From Novosphingobium endophyticum (GTDB lineage: Bacteria > Pseudomonadota > Alphaproteobacteria > Sphingomonadales > Sphingomonadaceae): a stretch of DNA of 64,000 bases. The position numbers and the translations under genes were made by a program. Below are positions 25,276 through 34,497 of the stretch, piece by piece (position 1 is the first letter of the stretch; the number at the start of each line of letters is the position of its first letter). Where the stretch lies: positions 48,079 to 112,078 of the forward strand of contig NZ_BMHK01000013.1 in the NCBI RefSeq assembly GCF_014640675.1. The letters run 5' to 3'. Under the pieces are notes generated by a model that was not told where the DNA came from, ran no database searches, and saw only the letters and a list, made by a program, of their open reading frames with translations.

Positions 25276-26901
25276 ATGACCGGCATGGCGAGCCCGCATT
25301 TCTCGGGGCTGGACATTACACTGGACCACACGCTGCCCGAAGTGATCGGGCACGTCGCGGCGCGTTACGGCGACAGGCCCTATATTGTCGGCGAGGACGG
25401 CAGTTCGATCAGCTTTGCGGATTTCGCGAAGCGGGTTCGCACGCTTGCCCGTGCGCTTGTCGCGCGCGGCGTGGACCATGGCGACCGCGTCGCGATATGG
25501 GCGCCCAACAGCCCCGAATGGATCGTCGCGGCCTGCGCCATCGAAAGCATCGGCGCGATCATGGTGCCCATCAACACCCGCTTCAAGGGCGGTGAGGCGC
25601 GGTTCGTGCTGGACCGGACGCGGGCGCGCATCCTGTTCACCGTCGGCCGATTCCTCGGCACCGACTATGCGGAATTGCTGCGCGCGGCCGGTGGGGGCGC
25701 TGGCGACGACGGACCGGTGCGCGATCTTCCGGCCCTGCGCCATATCGTGCCGCTGGACCCTGCGGGGCTTGGCGAATTCCAACATGATCTCGCGGAGGAG
25801 GCCAGCGTGGACGCGCGCATCGCCGCCGTAACCCCGCACGCCATCGCGGACATATTATTCACCAGCGGCACGACCGGCCAGCCCAAGGGCGCCATGCACA
25901 ATCACGGCCAGGCGCTGTGGATGCCGGCCATCTGGAACGAGTCCAACGACCTGCGCGCTGGCGACCGCATGGCGATCATCAATCCCTTCTTCCACAGTTT
26001 CGGCTACCGGTCCGGCTGGGTCTCGGCGCTGATCGCCGGAATCACCACCTATCCGCTCGCGACCTTCGACGCCGGGGCGGTCCTGCGCCTTATCGAACGC
26101 GAGCGGATCACGGTGCTGATGGGACCGCCGACGATCTTCTTCTCGTTGATGGAACATCCCGCATTCGGGACGTTCGATCTTTCCTCGCTGCGCGTCGGCC
26201 ACACCGGTGCATCGAACGTGCCCGTCGACCTGATCCGTGCGGGGCGCGAGGTCTTTGGCTTCGATACATTCCTGACCAGCTTCGGGCAAACCGAGTGCAC
26301 GGCGCTCGCGACGGTGAACTATCCCGACGCCAGCTTCGAGACGATCGCGCGGACGGTCGGCCGTCCGCTGCCCGGCGTCGAGCTCAAGATCGTCGATGCG
26401 GACGGAAACGCGGTGGCGCAGGGGGAAAGCGGCGAATTGCTGATCCGCGGCCCGAACGTCATGCAGGGCTATTTCGAGGAGCCTGAGCAAACTGCCGCCG
26501 CCATCGACGCCGATGGCTGGCTGCACAGCGGCGATGTCGGCTGCATCGACGAGAATGGAAACCTGCGCATACTCGACCGGCTGAAGGATGTCGTGATCGT
26601 CGGCGGCTTCAACGCCTATCCCGCGGAAATCGAGAACATCCTGCGCAAGCATCCGGCCATTGCCGATGTCAGCATTCTCGCCTGGCCGGACGAGCGAATG
26701 GGAGAGGTGTGCGCCGCATGCGTCATCCTGAAGCCGGGCGCCGCGCTGACCCTTGCGGAGCTGACCGACTGGAGCCGCGAGCAGATGGCCAATTACAAGG
26801 TGCCGCGCCAGCTGTTCCTGGTCAGCGAATTCCCCCGCACGCCCCTGGGCAAGGTTCAGAAGTTCGTGCTCCGCGATCAGGTGAAAGCCCGCACCGGATA
26901 G
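25276..26901 (+). CDS. AMP-forming acyl-CoA synthetase (ligase)
   Basis: 541 residues. ATG at 25276 follows TGAGGA; the frame is open further upstream into the CMD gene. The AMP-binding P-loop is LFTSGTTGQPKGAM. Further motifs are FGQTECTAL, the ATP-binding WLHSGDVG, the hinge LKDVVIVGGFN and the catalytic lysine in TPLGKVQKF. The protein is cytosolic and forms a CoA thioester from a carboxylic acid with ATP. It resembles medium/long-chain and cyclohexanecarboxylate-type ligases. It is convergent with an APH-type kinase gene 21 bases away. A second ligase is at 40.9 kb. Confidence 0.92.
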   Translation: MTGMASPHFSGLDITLDHTLPEVIGHVAARYGDRPYIVGEDGSSISFADFAKRVRTLARALVARGVDHGDRVAIWAPNSPEWIVAACAIESIGAIMVPINTRFKGGEARFVLDRTRARILFTVGRFLGTDYAELLRAAGGGAGDDGPVRDLPALRHIVPLDPAGLGEFQHDLAEEASVDARIAAVTPHAIADILFTSGTTGQPKGAMHNHGQALWMPAIWNESNDLRAGDRMAIINPFFHSFGYRSGWVSALIAGITTYPLATFDAGAVLRLIERERITVLMGPPTIFFSLMEHPAFGTFDLSSLRVGHTGASNVPVDLIRAGREVFGFDTFLTSFGQTECTALATVNYPDASFETIARTVGRPLPGVELKIVDADGNAVAQGESGELLIRGPNVMQGYFEEPEQTAAAIDADGWLHSGDVGCIDENGNLRILDRLKDVVIVGGFNAYPAEIENILRKHPAIADVSILAWPDERMGEVCAACVILKPGAALTLAELTDWSREQMANYKVPRQLFLVSEFPRTPLGKVQKFVLRDQVKARTG

Positions 26902-26922
26902 TGCGGGGGCATTCGCTTCGCC

Positions 26923-28023
26923 TCAGGGCAGCAATGACCTGAGATCGTGGTCCAGCGCCGCTTGCGAAAAGCGCGCCGCATAAGCGGTGTTGACCGATTC
27001 CGTCTGGAAGCGGACTTCATTGGTCAGGAAGATGAACAGGCCCCATGCGATCGACCGGCGATAGTCGAGCCAGGCCGCCTCTTCGTCCAGCGCCGGCCCG
27101 CCATGATTCCTCAGCGCCGCCAGATAAATGCGGAGCAGTTCCCTTTCCCAGTTCGCCCGGTCCGCCAGATCGGCGGCGCAGACGATATGATAGGACACCT
27201 CGTGATGCCATGCGGTGCGCGCCACTTGCGCATCGAAATATCCCGGCGTGCCGTCCTCCGATATGTAGAGATTGCCGAGATGGGTGTCGCCATGGATCAG
27301 GCATCGCGGCTGGGCGGCCTGGATGTTCCCGATCGCGATCAGGGCCCGTTCCATCCACTCCCCGTCATGGAAGCGCACGGACACGGCCGCGCCGCGCGGG
27401 GACGCCATATAGTGCGCCCACACCTCCGGCACGAGGTAGCGGCGCATATATTCCAGACCCCAATGCTCGAACCGGCTGTGGATGTCGGCCCAGCGTCCCC
27501 CCGGCTCGAAATGCGGCGATTGCCAGGTCGCAGAATGATAGGCCGCCATCGTGTCCATGCGGCGTGCGATCGCCTCGAAGCTCTGCGGCCGCAGCGCATC
27601 GCAAAACTCCACGCCGGGTCGGCGCAAGTCCTCCATGATGACAATCGACTGGTGCGATCCAGGGTCCGAACCGGCATAAAAGCATTGCGGTGACGGCATG
27701 GGGATCAGCCGCTGTACGTCAGCGTAGAAGCGCGCCTCATTGGCGTACATCGCCGCCATTTTCGGGCTGTGCTCCTCAAAGCCGCCCTTGACGATCAGGG
27801 TGTCGCCGATCGCCGACGCGCCCTCGCCCTCGGCACACAGCCCGACGCGGATCTTTGTTGAAGTGCCGAGCATCACGTCGCGGATCTCGGCATGCGTTAC
27901 GGTCACACCCGGCAGGGTCTGTCGCAGTGCGCGCGTCAGCCAGTCGGCGTCGATCGCCTCGGTCGTGACCGGCAATGGAAGGGCGTCCGCATAGGGCAAC
28001 TGCTCATTCCTCTCCGGCATCAT
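26923..28023 (-). CDS. APH-family phosphotransferase (kinase-like), possibly acting on a CoA thioester
   Basis: 366 residues from the ATG at 28023; the frame extends eight codons to a TTG. The catalytic loop H-G-D-x4-N (IHGDTHLGNLY) at about residues 243-252 and a metal-binding YFDAQ near 262-266 identify the aminoglycoside-phosphotransferase fold. The nucleotide-binding lysine is probably in LIVKGGF. In catabolic settings this family includes the kinase domains of ACAD10/ACAD11 and LvaA of levulinate catabolism, which phosphorylate 4-hydroxyacyl-CoA. The neighbouring ligase and acyl-CoA dehydrogenases make such a role more likely than antibiotic resistance. That role is inference. Confidence 0.82.
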   Translation of the reverse strand: MMPERNEQLPYADALPLPVTTEAIDADWLTRALRQTLPGVTVTHAEIRDVMLGTSTKIRVGLCAEGEGASAIGDTLIVKGGFEEHSPKMAAMYANEARFYADVQRLIPMPSPQCFYAGSDPGSHQSIVIMEDLRRPGVEFCDALRPQSFEAIARRMDTMAAYHSATWQSPHFEPGGRWADIHSRFEHWGLEYMRRYLVPEVWAHYMASPRGAAVSVRFHDGEWMERALIAIGNIQAAQPRCLIHGDTHLGNLYISEDGTPGYFDAQVARTAWHHEVSYHIVCAADLADRANWERELLRIYLAALRNHGGPALDEEAAWLDYRRSIAWGLFIFLTNEVRFQTESVNTAYAARFSQAALDHDLRSLLP

Positions 28024-28104
28024 GTCCGCCGGCTCACAGGCGGACAAAGCCGGAGGCGCTATCCTGCACCCCCGGCTTCCCCTTTTATCAATCCTGCGGC
28101 CTGA

Positions 28105-30489
28105 TCAGAACTTGTATCCGACCTCGATACCGTAAGTCCGCGGCTCACCATAGACGCTGTTCTGGAAGCCCAGCCCCTCGGCAATCAGACCGAGCACGCC
28201 GATGCGGTATGTCTCGTCCAGTGCATTGTTCACGAAAGCTGCGACCGAAGCGCCCGTGCCGCCGACGTTATTGAGTTCGGCTCGCAGGTTGACCAGCGAA
28301 TATGCCGGCTGCTTGCCCTGAAGCTCGAAGTCATCGAGGTAGATCTTGCTGCGCCAGGTGTAGTTGGCAATGACGTTGAGTTTCCCGACATCCTCGCTGA
28401 TCGGGGGGGATATGATGGCGGTGGCGCCAAGCTGATGCCTGGGCGTACCGCGCTGCGCAATTTCAGGCAGGCCGATGGTCGAAGTCACCGCGCCTTCGAG
28501 AATCTTGACCTTGGTGTACGAATAGAAGCCGGTCAGCGAGAACGTGTCGGTATTGAACGTCGCTTCGAACTCACCGCCGATGTTACGCTGCTTGGCGGTG
28601 TTGTCGACGACCGTGAAGACGTTTCCGTCCACGAATGTCGCCCGCTGCTTCTGCACATCGCTGCCGTCCTGGCGGAACAGCGCGGTGCTGGTCGTGAGAC
28701 GGCCGGCGCCCAGCGGCGTGTCCGTCTTCATGCCGATTTCGTATTCGTCGACGAATTCGGGAAGGAACGGGCGCAGCGTGACGAAGTTGGTCGCACGCGT
28801 GGAAAATCCGCCGGCACGAAAACCGTGGCGGTACGAAGCATAGAGCGTGACCGCGTCGCTCGGCTCGTACTGGATCGTCGCGTCGTAGGTCCATTCCTTG
28901 AACGTCTTCTGGTTGGTGAAGAAGCATTCGTCGAACGGCACTGTCTGGAGACCGGCGGTCGCGGTGTCGGTGTCGAAACTGCAGAGACCGACGCTGCCGT
29001 CGGCATTCACGAAGTTGGGCCGCGACGGCGAGACGGTGATCTTGCGCTTGTCGTAGTTGTAGCGAAGGCCGCCGGACAAGCTCAACTGGTCGGTAACCTT
29101 AAAGGTGCCGGCGATGAAGCCGGCGGCGGTACGGGAATAGCCGCGTCCCGGATTGGCCGTCACGAACAGCGTCGCGTCGGTCGTGCGGGCATTAAGGCCG
29201 GCCCCGATGATATTCAGTTCTGGCAGGGTATTGGCACGCGAGCCGTCGATGCCCTTTTCCTCGAAGTAGTAGGCGCCCAGGATCAGGTCGAGGCGGTTAT
29301 CGAACGCCTTGGCCTGAAGCTGCAGTTCCTCGCTGATGTTGCGAGTCCGGGCAAACTGGTACGGCGCGATCAGGAATGCGGGAATGCCGTCATAGTCCTG
29401 AACGATGTCGCGGCGCTGCTTGCGATAGCCGAAGATGTTCTTCAGCGTGAGCGTATCGCTCAGTTGCCAGGTCGTCTTGTTGGTGATGCCCCAGTTCTTG
29501 ATCTTCTCAAAAGGCAGTCCGAACACGTCGAGGTTGCTGCCGTTGCCCGATCCCGAATTCAGGGTGAAGCGGCGATCGCGGAAGAGCTGCTGCGCTTCGG
29601 CAAACTGTGCCGGGATATTGGTGTCGATCAGGCCGAAGGAGCGCAACGTCTCGTAATTCGAGAGGAGCGACGGAAAGACGGCGGTCGTCAGGAACGAGGC
29701 AGTGCCGTTCTCGCTCGACTTGAACCAGTCGAATACGGTCAGGCTCTGGATGTCAGGCGTAGGCTCGAACAGCGCCGATACGCGGAAGGCGTCGTAGTTC
29801 TGGTTGTCCAGATCGAGGCCGGAACCGACATCGTGGGCCCAACCGTCGCGTTCGCGCGTCTTTCCGGCCAGGCGAAAGGCGAGCATGTCGCCCGCCGGGA
29901 TGTTCACCGAGCCGGTGATGTCGTGCATGTCATAGTTGCCGTACTGGGCCCGGATCTCACCCGAAAACACGCCCATCTCAGGGTGGCGCGGCTCGACCAG
30001 AACGGCGCCGCCGGTCATGTTCCGGCCGAACAGCGTGCCCTGCACGCCCTTGAGTACCTGCACCGATTCCAGGTCGAACAGCGTATTGCCGAAGCCGTAA
30101 GGGCGCGGCTGGACGACTTCCGCGAAATAGGTGCCAACCGGCGGATCGGTGAACAACTGGGTTTCCTGCGTGCGCTGACCGCGAATCGCGAAGGCCACCG
30201 TATTGCGCTGGCTCTGCGCGCTGGTGATGGAGAGTGACGGCGTCCGATATTGCAGCCCCTGGACATCGGTCACGCCGGCCTGCTGAAGCTGGTCGCCGCT
30301 GAGCGCGGACACGGAGATCGGCACGTCCTGAAGCACTTCGTCGCGGCGGCGGGCCGTCACGATGATTTCGGCGACCGAGTTCGCTACTGTAGCCCGCGAG
30401 GCGGTATCGTCCGCCGTTGTTTGGGCCGCGGCCGGGAATGCGACCAGCAAGGATGTGCAAGATGTGGCCAGCAAACGTCGATACGTCAT
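28105..30489 (-). CDS. TonB-dependent outer membrane receptor
   Basis: 794 residues. Residues 1-22 form a signal peptide (MTYRRLLATSCTSLLVAFPA, ending in AAAQ). A plug domain follows (EIIVTARRRDEVLQDVPIS, with GGAVLVEPRHPEMGV). The remainder is a beta barrel ending in aromatic YGIEVGYKF, as required for outer-membrane insertion. The family is used by sphingomonads to import bulky hydrophobic or glycosidic substrates, not only siderophores. The ribosome binding site is AAGGGGAG. It is the only outer-membrane transporter in the window and lies in the middle of the catabolic genes, making it the probable uptake route. Upstream lie tandem 31-base repeats. Confidence 0.95.
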   Translation of the reverse strand: MTYRRLLATSCTSLLVAFPAAAQTTADDTASRATVANSVAEIIVTARRRDEVLQDVPISVSALSGDQLQQAGVTDVQGLQYRTPSLSITSAQSQRNTVAFAIRGQRTQETQLFTDPPVGTYFAEVVQPRPYGFGNTLFDLESVQVLKGVQGTLFGRNMTGGAVLVEPRHPEMGVFSGEIRAQYGNYDMHDITGSVNIPAGDMLAFRLAGKTRERDGWAHDVGSGLDLDNQNYDAFRVSALFEPTPDIQSLTVFDWFKSSENGTASFLTTAVFPSLLSNYETLRSFGLIDTNIPAQFAEAQQLFRDRRFTLNSGSGNGSNLDVFGLPFEKIKNWGITNKTTWQLSDTLTLKNIFGYRKQRRDIVQDYDGIPAFLIAPYQFARTRNISEELQLQAKAFDNRLDLILGAYYFEEKGIDGSRANTLPELNIIGAGLNARTTDATLFVTANPGRGYSRTAAGFIAGTFKVTDQLSLSGGLRYNYDKRKITVSPSRPNFVNADGSVGLCSFDTDTATAGLQTVPFDECFFTNQKTFKEWTYDATIQYEPSDAVTLYASYRHGFRAGGFSTRATNFVTLRPFLPEFVDEYEIGMKTDTPLGAGRLTTSTALFRQDGSDVQKQRATFVDGNVFTVVDNTAKQRNIGGEFEATFNTDTFSLTGFYSYTKVKILEGAVTSTIGLPEIAQRGTPRHQLGATAIISPPISEDVGKLNVIANYTWRSKIYLDDFELQGKQPAYSLVNLRAELNNVGGTGASVAAFVNNALDETYRIGVLGLIAEGLGFQNSVYGEPRTYGIEVGYKF

Positions 30490-30629
30490 GGTACTCCCCT
30501 TACCTTTGTTATGCGTTCTGATGTTATGTGTATTAAACGCTTCAAGCCAGCGGTGCGCTGACTATTCCGGCATAAACCTACCGGTATTTTACCTTCACGA
30601 CCAAGGCGTTCAGGGCCACATTGACACTT

Positions 30630-30691
30630 GATCAGATACGCGATGGCTGCGGCTACTGGCGATCAGATAAGCGATGCCTGCCGCTGCTGGC
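30630..30691. repeat. Two tandem 31-base direct repeats upstream of the TonB receptor gene
   Basis: Units 30630-30660 and 30661-30691 begin with GATCAGATA and match at 27 of 31 positions, with no gap between them. They lie in the 251-base space between the sulfotransferase and TonB receptor genes, about 140 bases upstream of the receptor start. The rest of that space holds a 14-base palindrome AAATCCCGGGATTT at 30711-30724 and an AT-rich stretch around 30520-30600 that probably contains the receptor promoter. A regulator-binding role is possible. Confidence 0.6.
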
Positions 30692-30740
30692 CGATCACGC
30701 CTATTGGAAGAAATCCCGGGATTTTTATCTTGGGATGCAC

Positions 30741-31949
30741 TCAGGCAAAGGCGCCGAGACGGAAACGCCGCGAATAGCCCTTGAAAGCTGTCTCGATCAT
30801 GTCCCGCGTCAGGCCAAAGGGCTCCATCGCATAATCGTAACGACCATAGCGGTTGGACGCGTTGGACGGGTCCGCCAGCCAGCTCTGCATCCGCCTCGCG
30901 AATTCCGGAGTGTAATCAAGACCCCAATGACCATAGGCCCGGCGGACCACATCGACAGGATCGCGCGTCAGCGCGTGGAAATCGACGTGGAAGATCCGCG
31001 GATCGTCGACCACCGGGCTTTCCATCGCTTCGGCCACCGATGCGGCGATACTCTGCACAAAGGCGGGACCGAGCGCCTTGAAATCCATCTGCCAGTTAGT
31101 GATGCCGCCATAGAGCACCGCGGTGATGGCCAGAGTGGACGGATGCACCTCAACCGGATCCCGGTGCGGCCAGATGCACAGGGCGTCGGGATAAGCCTCG
31201 AACAATTCCTTGAGCGCGAACTGATGGTAGATGCCTTTCACCACCCAGTGGCGGGGTTCCTGATTCCATTGAAGATGCTGCAGGAATTCACGGTGGAACC
31301 GATAGGCGTCTGCAATATTGCTCGCGTCCAGGATCATCGCCAGCGCGGGAAGGTTGTAGAGCAGCGACGGATAGGCGTTCTGGAAATCCAGCGTGAAGAT
31401 CTCCTCGCACTCGATCGGGCAATAGCCGCGCTTGTCCCAATATGGATGGAGCGTCAGCAGGCCGGGCGCGATCCTGATCAGCTCGTCCAGCTCCCTGGCC
31501 GCATATTCGATGCGCTCGGCCATGACCGGTACTTCGCCGGGCGGCGGGCTTGGCTCGTGCGTGTGCCACCACAGCGGTGCGCGGGCGTTCGGATCCTCGG
31601 CCATCAGCGAATGGATCAGCGTCGTTCCCGTCCGCGCGAAACCGATAACGAAAATGGGCCGCTCGATCTTTTCTTGCGCGATACCGATTATGCGCTTGCG
31701 ATCGGCGCCCAACCGGAGGCGGGTGGCCAGGATCTTGCGCAACTGACGCTCCGCCGCATGCTTCTGGTCCGCGCGCAGCGGCGGCTGTTCATTCAGCCAG
31801 TCGACGAACCGGCTCAGCCTCCCCGCGAGAGCCGGATCGACGGGATCGAAATTGCCCGCGACGATCTGCGCGGTTTGCACCAGCGCCGAGGCGTCGATGC
31901 GCCCTACCTCCTCGGCGACGGCCTCGACCGGACCCGATCTGCTTCGCAT
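30741..31949 (-). CDS. Sulfotransferase family protein
   Basis: 402 residues. ATG at 31949 follows GGAGGG; a longer frame adds ten codons. The 5'-phosphosulfate-binding loop is IGFARTGTTLIHSL at about residues 102-115, and the 3'-phosphate region is CIWPHRDPVEVHPS. The family transfers sulfate from PAPS to hydroxyl or amine groups. Many bacterial members of this PF13469-like group are of unknown substrate and often sit in terpenoid or steroid catabolic clusters. It follows the two-subunit ACAD genes on the same strand after 63 bases. A second member is at 60.4 kb. Confidence 0.85.
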   Translation of the reverse strand: MRSRSGPVEAVAEEVGRIDASALVQTAQIVAGNFDPVDPALAGRLSRFVDWLNEQPPLRADQKHAAERQLRKILATRLRLGADRKRIIGIAQEKIERPIFVIGFARTGTTLIHSLMAEDPNARAPLWWHTHEPSPPPGEVPVMAERIEYAARELDELIRIAPGLLTLHPYWDKRGYCPIECEEIFTLDFQNAYPSLLYNLPALAMILDASNIADAYRFHREFLQHLQWNQEPRHWVVKGIYHQFALKELFEAYPDALCIWPHRDPVEVHPSTLAITAVLYGGITNWQMDFKALGPAFVQSIAASVAEAMESPVVDDPRIFHVDFHALTRDPVDVVRRAYGHWGLDYTPEFARRMQSWLADPSNASNRYGRYDYAMEPFGLTRDMIETAFKGYSRRFRLGAFA

Positions 31950-32012
31950 GACATTCCCTCCACAGACGGCAGCATCCACGCGCCCTTGTCAGCCGGCGCG
32001 GCGATCCGGCGA

Positions 32013-33140
32013 TCAGGCCAACACGCTCCCCCCGAAACGCTCAAGATGCGCGGCGAGGTCGCCAAAATGCTTTTCCAGGCACATCAGCCGCCGGAAATAA
32101 TGACCGATGGCGTATTCATCGGTCAGGCCATAACCGCCATGGACCTGGATGCCATTGCGCGAGACGAGCTGGCTTGCATCGCCGATCACGATCCGCGCGG
32201 CGGACAAGGCGGCGGCGCGGCGCGCCTCCGGCTGGTCCGCATTGGCGAGCGCATGATAGAGCATCGAGCGCGCCTGATGCGCCGCAACGAACATATCCGC
32301 CAGGATGTGCTGGATCGCCTGGAACGATCCGATGACCACCCCGAACTGCTTGCGTTCCTGCACATAGCTGCCGCAGATCTTGACTGCAGCCTCCATCGCG
32401 CCGACGGCCTGCGCCATGAAGGCGATCGAAGCGCGGTCAACCGCCTCCCGCAGCACCGCAAGAGCGTGGTTGCCGCCAACAAGCAGCGCATCGGCAGGCA
32501 GTGCAACGCCGTTGAAAGCGATGTCGGCGGCGCGTGTACTGTCGAGCAGCGGATAGGCCGTGACCGCAACCCCGTCATGGCCGGAGGGGACGAGGAACAG
32601 ACCGATGCCCTCCTCTCCCTCGATCCGGGCGGAGACGATAAGCTGGTTCGCGCTCGGCGCATCCAGAGCCATGATCTTTCCGCCATCGAGGACGAACCCG
32701 CCCCCCCTCGCCCGTGCCGTCATGGCGACACCATCGAGCGACAGCGGATCGGCGCCATTCTCCTGGTGGGCCAGCGCGATGCGGAGCGTGCCCGCCGCGA
32801 TCGAGCCTAGCGCTTCCATGGCTCCCGCCTCGCCCGCTGATTGCTCCAGTATATGGCCCGCCAGCACGACGGTGCTGACATAGGGCTCCGTCGCCAAGGC
32901 CTGGCCGAGCGCGATGTTCAGGAGCGCGACATCCTCGATCGTGCCGCTTAGCCCGCCCGCCTCCTCGGGAACAGGCAGGGCCAGCCAGCCCAGTTCCGCG
33001 AATTGCGCCCAGCGCACTTCGGCGAAACCGAGGGGGCTACGATGCTGTTCGCGCCAATATTCGACGCCGGAGCTGTCCGACAACAGGCGCTCGGCACTGT
33101 CGAGCAGCATCGTCTGTATATCTGACTTCGCGAAATCCAT
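32013..33140 (-). CDS. Acyl-CoA dehydrogenase, presumed non-catalytic partner subunit
   Basis: 375 residues starting at 33140; a 68-codon upstream extension overlaps the neighbour and is not homologous. The ACAD fold is recognisable by RKQFGVVIGSFQAIQH and GIQVHGGYGLTDEY. The C-terminal catalytic position (HYFRRLMCLEKHFGD) has no EGT glutamate, and helix G has none either. Together with the Glu-bearing subunit at 33.2-34.4 kb (16-base gap), this repeats the architecture found at 18.1-20.4 kb. A start with TGAGGGG upstream is well placed. The pair presumably forms an alpha2beta2 dehydrogenase for another step or side chain. Confidence 0.9.
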   Translation of the reverse strand: MDFAKSDIQTMLLDSAERLLSDSSGVEYWREQHRSPLGFAEVRWAQFAELGWLALPVPEEAGGLSGTIEDVALLNIALGQALATEPYVSTVVLAGHILEQSAGEAGAMEALGSIAAGTLRIALAHQENGADPLSLDGVAMTARARGGGFVLDGGKIMALDAPSANQLIVSARIEGEEGIGLFLVPSGHDGVAVTAYPLLDSTRAADIAFNGVALPADALLVGGNHALAVLREAVDRASIAFMAQAVGAMEAAVKICGSYVQERKQFGVVIGSFQAIQHILADMFVAAHQARSMLYHALANADQPEARRAAALSAARIVIGDASQLVSRNGIQVHGGYGLTDEYAIGHYFRRLMCLEKHFGDLAAHLERFGGSVLA

Positions 33141-33156
33141 TGCGCTTCTCAGCCCC

Positions 33157-34356
33157 TCAAAGCCCGAATGCCAGTTTGGCGAGGATATTCTTCTGGACCT
33201 GCTTGGTGCCGCCATAAATGGTCGCGGCGCGGGCGATGAGGGCGACTGCGGTTCGTCCCGGCACATAATCGGGCCATGCCTCGCTGGGGGGTGGTGCCAC
33301 GGGTGACGCCTCGTAGAAGCGAAGCGCCTTTTCGCCCAGCGCATCGACCTGGAGCATGGTGATCTCCTGCTGGAGTTCCGAGCCCCGGATCTTCAGCACG
33401 GAGGCGGCGGCCGCCTCCGGCGTATCTGTCTCCTCATGCGCGAGCACGCGCAGCACCGACCATTCGAGCGCGAGCAGGTCCGCCTCCGCCCGCGCGAACC
33501 GCGCGCGGAAGGCCGGATCGTCAGCGACGCGGCGCCCTCCGCGGCTTTCACCCCGCGCGATCTCCTTGGCGCGGTCCAGCTCCCGCTTGCTCCAGTAGAT
33601 GAAACTGGACGTGGTGCGCTCATGCTCCAGCAGGAACTTGGCATAGGTCCATCCCATGCCCGGCTCGCCGATCAGTTGCCCGGCGGGCACTTCGACATTG
33701 TCGAGGAACACCTCGCACAGATGGGTATCGCCGTTGATCTGGGGAATTTGCCGCACCGTGACGCCCGGCGAATCCATCTTGACGATAAGGAACGAGATGC
33801 CCAGCTGCGGTTTCACCGTCTTGTCGGTTCGCACCAGGAAAAAGCCCCAGTCGCAATGCGATGCCCCGCTGGTCCAGATTTTCTGGCCGTTGACGATATA
33901 CTTGTCGCCGACCAGTTCCGCGGAGGTGCGCAGCGATGCAAGATCGGAACCGGAGCCCGGCTCCGAAAAGCCCTGCGCCCAGTTGGTCGCGCCTTCGCGG
34001 ATCATCGGCAGGAAGCGGTCCTGCAATTCGTCGGACCCGTAAGTGTAAAGCACCGGCCCCAGCATATGGGTGCCGCCCCAGTCGAATTCCGGCGCGTCGG
34101 CCGCGTACAGTTCCTCGCTGAAGATGAAGATCTGCATCGGCGACCAGCCGCAACCACCGAACTCCACCGGCCAGTGCGGCACCGACCGGCCGTGGCGATA
34201 GAGGATGCGCATCCACTCGTTCTGGTCCGGCACGGTCGCGTTGTTGAGCACCTTGGTCCGCTGGCGCTCCTTTATTTCGGGCGGCAGAACATCGTTGATG
34301 AACGTGCGAATTTCCTGGCGGAAACTCTCCAGTTCAGGATCGAGGCGCAATTCCAT
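33157..34356 (-). CDS. Acyl-CoA dehydrogenase, catalytic-type subunit
   Basis: 399 residues. The motifs are GFSEPGSGSDLASL, VNGQKIWTSGASHCDW, a helix-G Glu in LLEHERTTSSFIYW and the C-terminal IYGGTKQVQKNILAK. It is closely similar in layout to the subunit at 19.3-20.4 kb. It is the first gene of an operon continuing with the partner subunit and the sulfotransferase, and is divergent from an SDR gene at 34498. Oxidation of a bulky acyl-CoA is likely; the electron acceptor would be ETF, not encoded here. Confidence 0.92.
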   Translation of the reverse strand: MELRLDPELESFRQEIRTFINDVLPPEIKERQRTKVLNNATVPDQNEWMRILYRHGRSVPHWPVEFGGCGWSPMQIFIFSEELYAADAPEFDWGGTHMLGPVLYTYGSDELQDRFLPMIREGATNWAQGFSEPGSGSDLASLRTSAELVGDKYIVNGQKIWTSGASHCDWGFFLVRTDKTVKPQLGISFLIVKMDSPGVTVRQIPQINGDTHLCEVFLDNVEVPAGQLIGEPGMGWTYAKFLLEHERTTSSFIYWSKRELDRAKEIARGESRGGRRVADDPAFRARFARAEADLLALEWSVLRVLAHEETDTPEAAAASVLKIRGSELQQEITMLQVDALGEKALRFYEASPVAPPPSEAWPDYVPGRTAVALIARAATIYGGTKQVQKNILAKLAFGL

Positions 34357-34497
34357 GACGATATCTCAAATTGTTTGCGAACCCCTGCAATGACGCGGGC
34401 CAATAGCGCGCGCAAGCGGAGGCGCGGCACCCATCACTAATACGATGGAATGGGCCGCGTGTTTGACAAACATTGCCCGCCGGATAGCCACGACGCC

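Noticed and set aside
26923..28023. Aminoglycoside resistance gene
   Set aside because: The fold is that of APH, but the sequence context is catabolic and no resistance-specific feature is visible.
30711..30724. AAATCCCGGGATTT as a terminator of the sulfotransferase gene
   Set aside because: It has no loop and cannot form a normal hairpin; at most it is a protein-binding palindrome.
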